DNA from: Mesorhizobium prunaredense
Lineage (GTDB): Bacteria > Pseudomonadota > Alphaproteobacteria > Rhizobiales > Rhizobiaceae
Reading direction: 5' to 3'
DNA: 64,000 nucleotides
Assembly (NCBI RefSeq): GCF_900156895.1
Contig: NZ_FTPD01000010.1
Span: forward strand, 1-64,000
Below, piece after piece: positions 1 to 8,562 of the stretch. A program made the position numbers and the translations under genes. The first letter of the stretch is position 1. Each line of letters opens with the position of its first letter. Under the pieces are notes generated by a model. It had not been told where the DNA came from and did not search any database. It saw only the letters and a program-made list of their open reading frames with translations.

Positions 1-129
1 ACACCACGCGGTGGGACACGACCGGAAGAATGTCAGGCTACGCGGACAGACGCCTGGAACCCGCGGAATTCTGGCATTAGTAACCGGCTTTGCGCCCCAG
101 AATGCCGGACAGCGACGACGCAGCTACAA

Positions 130-550
130 CGTACCGGCATCATTGACCAGTTCTTTGGTGATCTCTGAAAGCGGGCGCGATCGACTGCAATTCAATCACC
201 ACGCTGCGCAGCGTTGCGGACCTTGTGGCACACATGTCCTTGATCCGAGCTTCGATGCCAGTCTGATCACGGCGGCGTGACGTGTTGTGTAGGTCGACGT
301 GTCGAACTCCAGAACCCGGCATGCCCGCCGGATCGACGCATTCCATTTCTTACACTTCTCCGCCACCAGCTCGCCTTTGCGAGCAGACCTCACAGTCCTC
401 GGGAAATAACGTCCTGCAGCATCTCCTTGTCCAAGGAGAGATCGACCACCAGCTTCCTGAGCTACCCATTCTCGTCATTAAAAACTTGAACTGCCTCCGC
501 CGCTTCATGGCGTCAACATCAACCCCTATCGAAAAGCGCCGATGACCAGC
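130..550 (-). pseudogene. IS3-family transposase remnant (OrfA end / OrfB start)
   Basis: Reading the minus strand, about 410-480 encodes KLVVDLSLDKEMLQDVIS, the typical C-terminal end of IS3-group OrfA. It is preceded by a stop codon where a Trp is usual. About 200-350 encodes RRACRVLEFDTSTY and then, in another frame, DQTGIEARIKDMCATR, which matches the start of the OrfB transposase. Frame changes and in-frame stops show it is dead. No terminal repeats were found, so the borders are approximate. Confidence 0.7.
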
Positions 551-855
551 GCAAAGCCGATCACTCGCAACAGCGCTATCGAAGGCGCGCTCGCGAGGGG
601 CTTCGCTACCGCCGAGCTACACCACTTGTGGGGACACGACCAACGATCCACTTTCAGAGATCGGAGCGACTCTTGAAAGTGACCTTAACAACACATGGAC
701 AGACCACCAGAACAAGTAGGCGTGGGTTGCATGGTGGTATGCTACGGCGTGGAGTTGAGCCGATGTGAGGCATGCAGAATCATCACTTCGGTGGGTGCAC
801 TGCCTCGTGGGCTCCCAAGTTGCGCGACAGTTACCCCCAGGCAAGGAGTTAAAAT
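551..855. other. Intergenic stretch upstream of the asparagine synthetase
   Basis: No supported gene. The short open frames here are not recognisable. The only regulatory feature is a purine-rich ribosome binding site (AAGGAG at 843-848) just before the ATG at 856. I looked for a NifA-type activator site with a -24/-12 promoter and found no convincing pair. Confidence 0.4.
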
Positions 856-2661
856 ATGTGCGGCATCTGTGGATGGATTGATTTCGATCGTGATCTGGGA
901 GGCCCGAAGCACGACGGGAGCTTGATGGCGCACCGCGGTCCTGACGACGAGGGGACTTGGATCGACGGGCCACGGCGCTAGGACATCGTCGCCTGGCGAT
1001 CATCGATATCCAGGGGGGGCGCCAGCCGATGATACTCCAGGAGGACGGACGACCTGCGTTGGTGCTGGTCTACACCGGCGAGACTTACAACTATCCCGAA
1101 CTGCGTCAACGGCTCGCGGCCCTGGGTCATTGGTTCAATACGAGCAGTGACACCGAGGTGGTGCTGCACGCCCACCGCGAATGGGGCCGCGACCCGCGCA
1201 ACGCCGTGAGCGAACTCAATGGGATGTTCGCCTACGCACTCTGGGACACCGCTAAGCGCGAACTGCTTCTCATACGCGACCGGCTCGGCATCAAGCCGCT
1301 TTATTACTATCCCATCGAACACGGTGTGTTGTTTGGCTCTGAGCCAAAGGCGATCCTCGCCAACAGTCTCGCGGAACGGGCCATGGACGCCGACGGGCTT
1401 CGTCGCACTCTGTGGTCCGCTGCCGACCCGTACAACGCCGTATTCCGAGGCATGCATAAGGTGCAGCCCGGCCACATCGTGCGTGTAACCCGCGATGGGA
1501 TCCAGGAGATGACTTATTGGCAGCTCGCTGACGCCAGGCACGCCGACGATGTGCCTACCACAGTTCAGCGCGTCCGCGAGCTGCTTGAGGATACGGTCCG
1601 GCGGCAGCTCATTGCGGACGTGCCGCTGTGCACGCTCTTGTCGGGAGGGCTTGACTCCTCCGCCCTTACTGCGCTGGCCGCGCGCTCCAACGAGGAACGG
1701 ATCCGGTCCTTCGCCCTCGACTTCGTCGGCTACACCGAAAACTTTACCCCGCGCCCGATGTGCGGCACACCTGACGGGCCGTACGTGCAGGAGGTCGCGA
1801 AGTTCGTTGGTACCGACCACACTGACATCAGGTTGAGCGCAGACGAGCTCATGGACCCGAATGTGCGGGCCGCCAGCCTCCACGCACGCGACCTGCCGTT
1901 CAGATTGGGGGACGCCGACAGCTCACTCTATCTGCTGTTCGGCGCGATCCGGCAGCACTCGACAGTGGCCCTGTCCGGGGAGTCGGCCGACGAGCTTTTC
2001 GGCGGCTACTCGTGGTTCCACGATCCCTCGCACGTTCAGGCCGACACGTTTCCTTGGTCCGACGACGTCGATATCGCTCGGCAGTCTCTGGACCCCCGGC
2101 TCCTCGAGGAGCTGGACTTCCCCGGCTACCTCGACGAGCAATATCGCAGGGGACTTGCGGAAGTACCCGCCCTGACCGGGCCAGCCTCGGCCGATCCGCA
2201 CGAGCGTCGTATGCGAAGTCTGCTATCTCTATCTCACGCGCTATCTGCCGTCGCTGCTCGACCGCAAGGACCGACTGAGTATGGCTTGGGGTCTCGAGGT
2301 GCGGGTCCCATACTGCGACCACCGCCTCGTCGAGTACGTATTCGGCGCCCCATGGGCGCACAAGACTTTCGACGGGCGCGAGAAGAGCCTGCTGCGAGCC
2401 GCCACCGCGGACCTGCTGCCGCAGTCGGTGGTGCAGCGAGTTAAGTGCGTGTATCCCACTATCCAGGATCCAGCCTATGATAGAGTGTTGCGCAGCAGGT
2501 TCACTGCGCTGCTGGATGACCGCAATGCGGCAGTGGCACCATTGCTGTCCGTCGACTGCTCCCTCACCATGCTGAACGCGACCGACAACGTCAGGTGGGT
2601 GGAGTACATCCTGACCCTCCAGGATTTCCTCACCGACTACGACGTGAGCCTGAGGGTCTGA
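856..2661 (+). pseudogene. Glutamine-hydrolysing asparagine synthetase-like gene with two frameshifts
   Basis: The ATG at 856 opens with MCGICGWIDF, the class II glutamine amidotransferase start whose Cys2 is the nucleophile, and has a good Shine-Dalgarno. HRGPDDEGTW follows. Around 975-980 the frame must change to reach ALGHRRLAIIDI, and near 2205 it changes back to reach YLYLTRYLPSLLDRKDRLSM. In between lies an intact synthetase domain: the PPi-loop SGGLDSSALTAL at about 1645 and GESADELFGGY at about 1977. The last part, GLEVRVPYCDHRLVEYV, ends at 2661. Total length (about 600 codons) equals a normal AsnB. The two shifts cancel, so sequencing error, strain-specific decay or recent inactivation are all possible. 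The enzyme would amidate a carboxylate with glutamine nitrogen and ATP. It lies upstream of two other amino-acid enzymes (ddl-like, racemase), separated by IS debris. Confidence 0.85.
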
Positions 2662-2963
2662 GACGGCGAGCACGATCAAGCTATCAGTGCCGCTGCAAAG
2701 TTCCTCAGATGTGCCGAAAGAAGGTTTTGGATGTCGGCCTTTTCAGCCCGTCGTCTCGCGACCGCCCGCCGAGACCGCGCACGGCGGGGGGAAATTCTCA
2801 AGAATGCCGTTGATTCACCTTGACCCGCGTTCACCGGCGACAAAAGGCGCAAGGCACTTTCATCCAAGCTTTATGGTCGCGTCCCGCTGCGTGGATGCTA
2901 TGGGGCGAGCGGCCAGGGTGTGGCATCCTCGCTGTTTCAACCACGATCAGAATAAAGCGTTCC
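2662..2963. other. Spacer without recognised gene
   Basis: No convincing coding region. The stretch ends at the ATG of an IS110 fragment and probably holds the outer sequence of that element. Confidence 0.35.
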
Positions 2964-3260
2964 ATGTCGCAATCTTTTGAGGCGAGCCGGTCCCTTACCG
3001 CTCTTGAGCAGAATAACACGATCGTCGCCGTCACCGAAATGAGCAAGGCGAAATGGCTGGTCCCGGGCTTCAAGCGCCAGCCGCTCAAGTAGCTCGATGC
3101 CGATGCGCCAGCACTGTTGAAGCTGGTGCAGCGTTGGCGCGACGAAGGCGTCCAAGCCGGGCACGCGATCAAGCGGATCGCCCTCGCTTATGAGGCGGCC
3201 GGCGGCGGCTTCTGGCTGGCGCGCTTTTTCCGCCTGGTGGCGCTCGGCTGGTCTTGGATC
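2964..3260 (+). pseudogene. IS110-family transposase N-terminal remnant
   Basis: From ATG 2964 the frame reads MSQSFEASRSLTALEQN and then KAKWLVPGFKRQPLK, followed by an in-frame amber stop at 3090-3092. It continues in the same frame as LDADAPALLKLVQRWRDEG and GHAIKRIALAYEAAGGGFWLAR. This matches the start of a common rhizobial IS110-type transposase. The similarity stops near 3260, so only about a quarter of the gene is left. Confidence 0.75.
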
Positions 3261-3419
3261 GATGACCATCTCGGCCGCTCTGCTGCTGGCGGTGTCGCGC
3301 TTCTATTGAGGGTCGCCGCGGTCTGTCTCGGCAAGGTTGAGGCGGCGGCGATGGCGATGTGGTCTGGCGCCCGGCCCAGGGATGCCATGGACAAAGAAAC
3401 TTGCGTTCCTCGGTCCCGT

Positions 3420-3540
3420 GGGCGTTCTCTCGTCGTGTTGTTCAACACCGCGAGGCCTCATTCCTTCGCTCGGCTACCAGACCCCGACAGCCTATGCCGA
3501 GGTCATCACCGGAACCGGCTCCGCCGCGTGTCGGTGAAAT
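3420..3540 (+). pseudogene. IS3-family OrfB C-terminal fragment
   Basis: The frames around 3430-3537 read FNTARPHS and then IPSLGYQTPTAYAEVITG, the conserved C-terminus of IS3-type integrases (NxxRPHSxLGYxTPxxY). A one-base shift separates the two halves. It directly follows the IS110 fragment, so one element was inserted into or fused to the other. Confidence 0.7.
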
Positions 3541-3589
3541 CGAGATTGCCGCGCATGGTGCCTCGACATCGGAGCCATTACTTCTGTCG

Positions 3590-4215
3590 CCAATTCACGT
3601 CACCGCGCTCGCCGCCGATCTCAAGGCGTGGGCGGCGGCGACGACGAATGCAGGGCTCAAGAAGCGCATCGTTCGCACAGTCATCCGGGAGGTGGTCGCC
3701 GATATCAATAACGAACCCTCCGAGATCGTCCTCCTGATCCATTGGGGATTGGCGGCGTTCATACTGAGCTGCGCCTCCCGAAGCGGCGCCGTGGACAGCG
3801 CAACAGCACGTCCGGCGATATCATCGTGGCCTTCCGCCAACTGGTGCTCATCGCCAATGATGATCTGAGCTGGCATCCTAAGCCGCAATGGATTTGACCA
3901 GCCACGGCAATCGATGCACACGCGAGCGGGTCACCGCGCACAGGTCGCATCATAAGATCCCTGTCTTCCGGCCAGCGGCGGACGGCAAAGAGCCATGGCT
4001 TAACCTGGACAAGGCGGCGGGGCTTCTCGGCGTTGCACCGAAGCCCCTCAGGCTCGCCACCGAGACGGGCGAGATCAAAGGGTCCATGGGTCTTCAGCCG
4101 ATCAACGCTCAGCGAACCGGCGACTCAGCACATCGTACATCGCGCGTGGCAAGACCACAAATACCCCATGGGATCGCATCCAGATCAGCAAAAACTTCTC
4201 ACATCAATGACATAA
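3590..4215 (+). pseudogene. Large serine recombinase, C-terminal part, decayed
   Basis: The frames read AGLKKRIVRTVIREVVADI and SEIVLLIHW (3650-3750), RERVTAHRSHHKIPVF (about 3925) and WLNLDKAAGLLGVAPK (about 3995). The last part, HKYPMGSHPDQQKLLTSMT, ends at 4215. This is the DNA-binding C-terminal region of resolvase/invertase-like recombinases that are common on rhizobial islands. The catalytic N-terminal domain is missing and several frame changes occur. Confidence 0.65.
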
Positions 4216-4229
4216 ACAGATGGGTGTTA

Positions 4230-4400
4230 TGAAACGGGATTTAAGTCTCCCGCATTCGACGATGGTGCTGCGGGCGTGGTCGAGGTCGAAGAACAGGCTC
4301 TCTCGTTCAAGAGCTGGTTGCGCCTTGAAGACTCGAGATACCGTTCTGCATCGGCTTGCCGGGCGCAATGTAGGGTTTCTTGTCCTGCCTTCCAGCTCCT
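4230..4400 (-). pseudogene. IS3-type OrfB fragment
   Basis: On the minus strand the frame reads ESLFFDLDHARSTIVE, which resembles the IS3 integrase segment before the RPHS box. The rest is unrecognisable. A short, low-information fragment. Confidence 0.45.
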
Positions 4401-4512
4401 GGCATCCAGCAACCATCCGCTAATATTTGTGTCAGTCGAAGAGCGCGGCGACGCTGTGGGCGAGGGCGTCCTCATTCTCTCACACAGCTGTGTCCCTGAG
4501 TGGAGGCGTCTA

Positions 4513-4617
4513 TGTTCGAAACCCGACACAATGACCCCGCTTTTCCCCCTTATGGCGCGGCGCCAAACACATGGTTCCCCATCTTGTTGGCAAGTCTTCG
4601 GTGGCACACGGATTGCA
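4513..4617 (+). promoter_or_regulatory. NifA upstream activator site plus sigma-54 promoter of the ddl-like gene
   Basis: The sequence TGTTCGAAACCCGACA at 4513-4528 fits the NifA activator TGT-N10-ACA exactly. TGGCACACGGATTGCA at 4602-4617 fits the sigma-54 consensus TGGCAC-N5-TTGCA at every fixed base, with GG at 4603-4604 and GC at 4615-4616. The predicted start of transcription is near 4628, about 107 bp after the activator centre and about 80 bp before the ATG at 4710. Spacing and orientation are those of nif promoters. Confidence 0.85.
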
Positions 4618-4709
4618 TGGGACAGGGTGAAGACAGGATCCGGACAAGCTGTCGCTACAATCAGCAAATCCGAGCGACGTAATAAAGGGCAAACATTAGG
4701 GAGTAGCTC

Positions 4710-5708
4710 ATGCGAGTAGCCATCGTGTGGAACCACGATCATACGGGCGTGATCAACCGGTTCGGTCAGCCTTGTCAGGAGGAATACCGCCGTGAGACGG
4801 CCGAAAGCGTGCTGGCAGCACTGCAAGAGGGCGGCCACGAGACGCTGCTGTGCGAAGGCGATAAAGGTCTGCTCGCCACACTGGAGAGGTTCATGTCGCC
4901 CGACCCCCAAGCCATACCCTCTGGAATGGTCTTCAACATGGCCGTCGGAATTCAGGGCGAGTGCCGTCAAAGCCACGTTCCGGCCATGCTCGAGATGGCC
5001 GGCATCCCGTATACCGGATCGGGCCCGCTCGGGCATGCGTTGGCGCTCGACAAGGTTATCACCAAAAGGCTCATCCGCGAGAGCGGTGTGCCGACCCCGA
5101 ATTTCCGCGTGATGCGTCGCGGCACCGAAAGTCCCGGCGACCTGCGATTCCCAGTAGTGGTGAAGCCGCGTCACGAATCAGACACTTGCGGAGTGCAGCT
5201 TGTAGATGAGCCCGCGCAGTTGGAGCACGCTGTAGAAGTGATCGTCACGCAGTTTGCGCAAGACGCGCTCGTAGAAGAATATATCGAGGGGCGAGAAGTC
5301 ACCATCGCATTGCTTGGAAACGAAGGGACCGAGGTGCTACCAATCATAGAATATGATTTCGGTGAACGCGAGATTCGTCATCTAACTCGAGAAACGACGA
5401 CGCGGATGATATGTCCGGCGCAAATCGAGAGCAACCTTGCGATGATCCTGCGGGATATCTCGGTTGCGACCTTTCGTGCCTGCCAATGCCGGGACTACGC
5501 CCGTGTGGACCTCCGGATCGACCGCTCCGGCCGACCGTTTGTCCTGGAGATTAATTCGATTCCGGCGCTCTGTCCTTCTAGTGCTGATCCCCTCGGTACG
5601 AGCTGCCTTCCCTTGGCCGCGATGTCTGCCGGATACAGCTTCTCGAGCCTCGTTAATCGCATGCTCGAGATCGCCCACGCGCGGTATTTCGGACCCGGCA
5701 TCGTCTAG
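4710..5708 (+). CDS. D-alanine-D-alanine ligase-like ATP-grasp enzyme
   Basis: A 332-residue protein with the layout of D-Ala-D-Ala ligases. The N-terminal domain starts MRVAIVWNHDH, the central ATP-grasp part has FPVVVKPRHESD and EEYIEGREVTIALLG, and the C-terminal metal-binding part reads ARVDLRIDRSGRPFVLEIN. Such enzymes join two amino acids (classically D-alanine) with ATP in the cytoplasm. Differences from housekeeping Ddl: the glycine/serine loop that normally reads GSSxGV is SDTCGV here, and the usual Pro-Gly-Met after the Asn of the EIN motif is replaced by IPALCP. Substrate specificity may therefore differ. A GGGAG Shine-Dalgarno precedes the ATG. The gene has its own NifA/sigma-54 promoter and is followed on the same strand by alanine racemase. 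A role in making a D-amino-acid peptide in bacteroids, rather than routine cell-wall synthesis, is an inference. Confidence 0.85.
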   Translation: MRVAIVWNHDHTGVINRFGQPCQEEYRRETAESVLAALQEGGHETLLCEGDKGLLATLERFMSPDPQAIPSGMVFNMAVGIQGECRQSHVPAMLEMAGIPYTGSGPLGHALALDKVITKRLIRESGVPTPNFRVMRRGTESPGDLRFPVVVKPRHESDTCGVQLVDEPAQLEHAVEVIVTQFAQDALVEEYIEGREVTIALLGNEGTEVLPIIEYDFGEREIRHLTRETTTRMICPAQIESNLAMILRDISVATFRACQCRDYARVDLRIDRSGRPFVLEINSIPALCPSSADPLGTSCLPLAAMSAGYSFSSLVNRMLEIAHARYFGPGIV

Positions 5709-5777
5709 CAGGCTTCTCTGGTGCTGGGGTCGCTGAGGTCACAATTTCCGGTCCAATCGCCCGCCTAGGAGAGTTCG

Positions 5778-5816
5778 TCTGAGTGATGTGACGGTTAACG
5801 CGCCACGTCGCTCAGA
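5778..5816 (+). terminator. Hairpin between the ligase and the racemase genes
   Basis: TCTGAGTGATGTG pairs with CACGTCGCTCAGA across a 13-base loop, 13 pairs including two G-T wobbles. No run of T follows, so it could be an attenuator, an mRNA-stabilising hairpin or a weak terminator. It lies 46 bp before the racemase start. Confidence 0.45.
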
Positions 5817-5861
5817 TGCGGTTTAAGAAGCGGAGCCCCGAGCGCTGGGGGAGAGCAGAAG

Positions 5862-6980
5862 ATGTTGTCTCTAGCACGGCCTGCCGATGTAGTCTTTGAA
5901 ATCAATCTGGGGGCGATTCAGGCGAACTTCCACACCATCTCGGCACTTGTCGAGCCACACGTAAACGTAGCTGCTGTCGTCAAAAGCGACGCATACGGAC
6001 TTGGGCTTGTAGCGATTGCACGGGCGCTCATTGATGCCGGTTGCGATCTGCTCTTTGTCGCGAACCTCGACGAAGCGCTGCTTCTAAGGTCCTCTCATAT
6101 TGACGGGGCAGTTGCGGTTTTTTGCGATGAGTTTACGAGATTTGATCGATGCTATCGATCCAACGGCCTCATACCCGTCATAAATAATTGCGCTGAATTG
6201 GAGGCAATAAATGCGACAGGAAGGCAAACATACTTCCTTAATGTGGAAACGGGACTCTCCCGCCTTGGGCTCGCCTTGGTCGACGTGCGGCGCGCGTATC
6301 TTTCTGGTACTTTCGACAGGTTTCCCCCTTTGATCGTACTCAGCCACCTCGCATGCAGCCATTGCGTTGCCGACCCGACAAATTTATTGCAAAGAAGCCG
6401 CTTTCAGGCGATCTACGATCTGCTTAGACCCAAACGCGGTAGTCTCGCTGCCTCCGCCGGTGTCTGGCTGGGCAAATCCTATCATTTCGACATGGTGCGG
6501 GTGGGCTCAGCACTGTACGGGCTCAATAGCGCTGGTATTCAACCAAATCCACTGCAGCCTGTTGTAAGGCTCCTAGCTAAAATACTGGACGTGCGCAATG
6601 TTGCTTGGGGGGAGGCTGTTGGATACGGCGCGACATTTCGTGCGGTCCGAACCAGCCGCGTAGCGATCGTTGGGATCGGTTACAAGCATGGACTTCCTTG
6701 GGCCTGCGCGAATAAGATATCCGTGCGATTTGCCGGACATTCGGCTCCTCTAATCGGAAGAATATCAATGGAATACATAACGGTAGATATGACAGACGTT
6801 CCTGAGGCGCTTTGTCGTCCAGGTACGTTTGTGGAATTGCTTGGTAATGATTTTACCGTCGACGATCTTGCTTCAGCTGCTGGCGTCAAGTCGCAGGAGG
6901 TGCTGACTCGTCTGGGTGCTGGTTGCACTAGGCGGTATCTAAGTACTTCGGTTCTACCTACGAGGTCCCTTGCCTGGTAG
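5862..6980 (+). CDS. alr: Alanine racemase
   Basis: A 372-residue PLP-dependent fold-type III racemase that interconverts L- and D-alanine. The lysine that binds PLP lies in VVKSDAYGLG (Lys41). The catalytic tyrosine of the second half-site is in the VGYGATFRA motif, followed by GRISMEYITVDMT. Length is normal, and a GGGGGAGAG ribosome site lies just before the ATG. It follows the NifA/sigma-54-driven D-Ala ligase-like gene on the same strand, 153 bp downstream, so it may be co-transcribed and supply D-alanine to that ligase. Base composition is slightly more AT-rich than in the ligase. An accessory, symbiosis-time copy is more likely than the housekeeping gene. Confidence 0.9.
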   Translation: MLSLARPADVVFEINLGAIQANFHTISALVEPHVNVAAVVKSDAYGLGLVAIARALIDAGCDLLFVANLDEALLLRSSHIDGAVAVFCDEFTRFDRCYRSNGLIPVINNCAELEAINATGRQTYFLNVETGLSRLGLALVDVRRAYLSGTFDRFPPLIVLSHLACSHCVADPTNLLQRSRFQAIYDLLRPKRGSLAASAGVWLGKSYHFDMVRVGSALYGLNSAGIQPNPLQPVVRLLAKILDVRNVAWGEAVGYGATFRAVRTSRVAIVGIGYKHGLPWACANKISVRFAGHSAPLIGRISMEYITVDMTDVPEALCRPGTFVELLGNDFTVDDLASAAGVKSQEVLTRLGAGCTRRYLSTSVLPTRSLAW

Positions 6981-7034
6981 ATCTATCGGCATCGAGGATG
7001 TGAAGCAAATCGTTGGGGGACTGTGCGCGGGTCG

Positions 7035-7412
7035 CTAGATGCGCATTTGGATAATGAGACGTGCCCCCGGCCGCGATAGCCCGGCACGTTTGAGAACCCG
7101 GCTGACGGTGGCGGGCGAGACGCCGACCTCATGGGCGATGTGCTTGCCGGTCCAACGTCGCCGCCGCAACGCCACGATGCGCTCGGCGACCGACGCGCCG
7201 GTGAGCTGTGGCATATGGGCAGGCCGCGAGGAATGGTCGACCATGCCGGCGCGGCCCTCGGTATTATAGCGCTCGACCCAGCGCGTCACGATCTTGGCCG
7301 ACACGCCATAGACGCGCGCCGCATGGGCTTTGGAAAAAGCGCCTTCAATCACCGACAGCGCCATCTCCTCTCGACGCAGCGGTGTGAGACGGGCATTCTT
7401 GTGGATGTTCAT
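7035..7412 (-). pseudogene. IS481-family transposase N-terminal fragment
   Basis: From the ATG at 7412 the minus strand reads MNIHKNARLTPLRREEM. A helix-turn-helix half follows (HAARVYGVSAKIVTRWVERY), then the second half WTGKHIAHEVGVSPATVSRV. This is the DNA-binding front of an IS481 transposase. The integrase core is absent; the frame ends at 7035. Confidence 0.75.
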
Positions 7413-7484
7413 TCGGATCCTCCGGTGGATGCTGAAGCGTGGTAACTCCAGTCTCCTTGGTCCGGTCCGAATGGACAACCTCCC

Positions 7485-7975
7485 GAAAGCTCACACCTGG
7501 GTCGAGTTCCGTGACTGCGCTGGCAAGATGAAGGTGCGGCCTTCCTCAGGAAGGTCCTCGAAGACTTCCCTTACCAGATACACACCGTGCTCACCGACAA
7601 CGGCATGGCCTTCGCCGACCTGCCCAAAAACCGCGATGTCCCAGCCGACGCTTCCTTGGGCCGCACATTTCGACCGCGTCTGCATCATCAATGGCATCGA
7701 GCACAGGCTGACCAAACCCTACCATCCTTGGACCCATGGTCAGGCCGAGCGAATGAACCGAACAATGAAGGATGCCACGGTCAAGGTCTACCCTACAACG
7801 ATCTAGAAAGCCTCAAGGCCCATGTCCTGGCCTTCGTCGCCGCCTACAATTCGCCAAGCACCTCAAGGCTCTGCGATGAAAAACACCCTATCAGGTGATC
7901 TGCGATGCCTGGACGAAAGACCCGTCAATCTTCAAGATCGATCCGCACCATCTCATTCCAGGACCACACACAAAA
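7485..7975 (+). pseudogene. IS481-family transposase C-terminal fragment
   Basis: The plus-strand frames read FLRKVLEDFPYQIHTVLTD and NGMAFADLPKNRD (a DDE-core aspartate region). They continue as GIEHRLTKPYHPWTHGQAER, then DLESLKAHVLAFVAAYN, and end with AKDPSIFKIDPHHLIPGPHT-like sequence. Several one-base shifts occur. It points away from the neighbouring N-terminal fragment, so the two come from different copies or an inversion. Confidence 0.75.
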
Positions 7976-7997
7976 AAGGGGCGCCGACGGTGGTTGC

Positions 7998-8385
7998 ATG
8001 GAACGTTCCCGTGGCGGGCTCACCACCAGAAGCCCGGCGGTTGTCGATGCCGAAGGTCGGCCGGCGACTGCGTCCTGACCACCGGGAAGGCGGATGACGG
8101 CAAACCCGCCGCCGCCATGCTGGACGTACTCCAGCCCAAGGCAATCCTGCTCGCCGACCGCTCCTACGACAACGACGCCATTCGTGCGCTCGCCGCAGGG
8201 CGAGGGGCTTGGGCCAACATCCCGCCCAGAAAGACCCTTCGGCAAATGGTCTACAGGCAGCGTAATCTCGTCGAAAGATAGTTCAACAAGCTCAAACAGT
8301 TCAGAGGCACAGCCACACGATCCGATCGAGACCCCCTAAACTTCCTCGCCGCAATCAACCTCGCCGAAATTATGAATCTGCAGCC
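7998..8385 (+). pseudogene. IS5-family transposase C-terminal fragment
   Basis: The frames read MERSRGGLTTRS, then KADDGKPAAAMLDVL, then AILLADRSYDNDAIRALA (the second DDE aspartate). RQRNLVER follows, then a stop, then FNKLKQFRGTATR and FLAAINLAEI. This is the second half of an IS5 (IS427-like) transposase, dead through shifts and a stop at 8279-8281. Confidence 0.75.
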
Positions 8386-8562
8386 TAGTTGGTTTCCAAG
8401 TAACGGGCGAAGGGTGACGCAGTACCTTGCAGGCTAGGTTCGCCTTCAATCCGAGTCGATCCCTGACCTGAGCAGTTCCAAATCCTTGCCGCGTCATTGG
8501 CCTCGAGTCAGACCTCCCTGCGCTCACATTCAGCCGATGCAATAAAACCGCAGCAGATTGTC

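Noticed and set aside
780-810. Weak GG-N10-GC match before the asparagine synthetase
   Set aside because: Flanking bases disagree with the consensus and there is no activator site upstream.
7035-7975. One complete IS481 element
   Set aside because: The N- and C-terminal parts point in opposite directions and are both broken, so it is not a single intact element.
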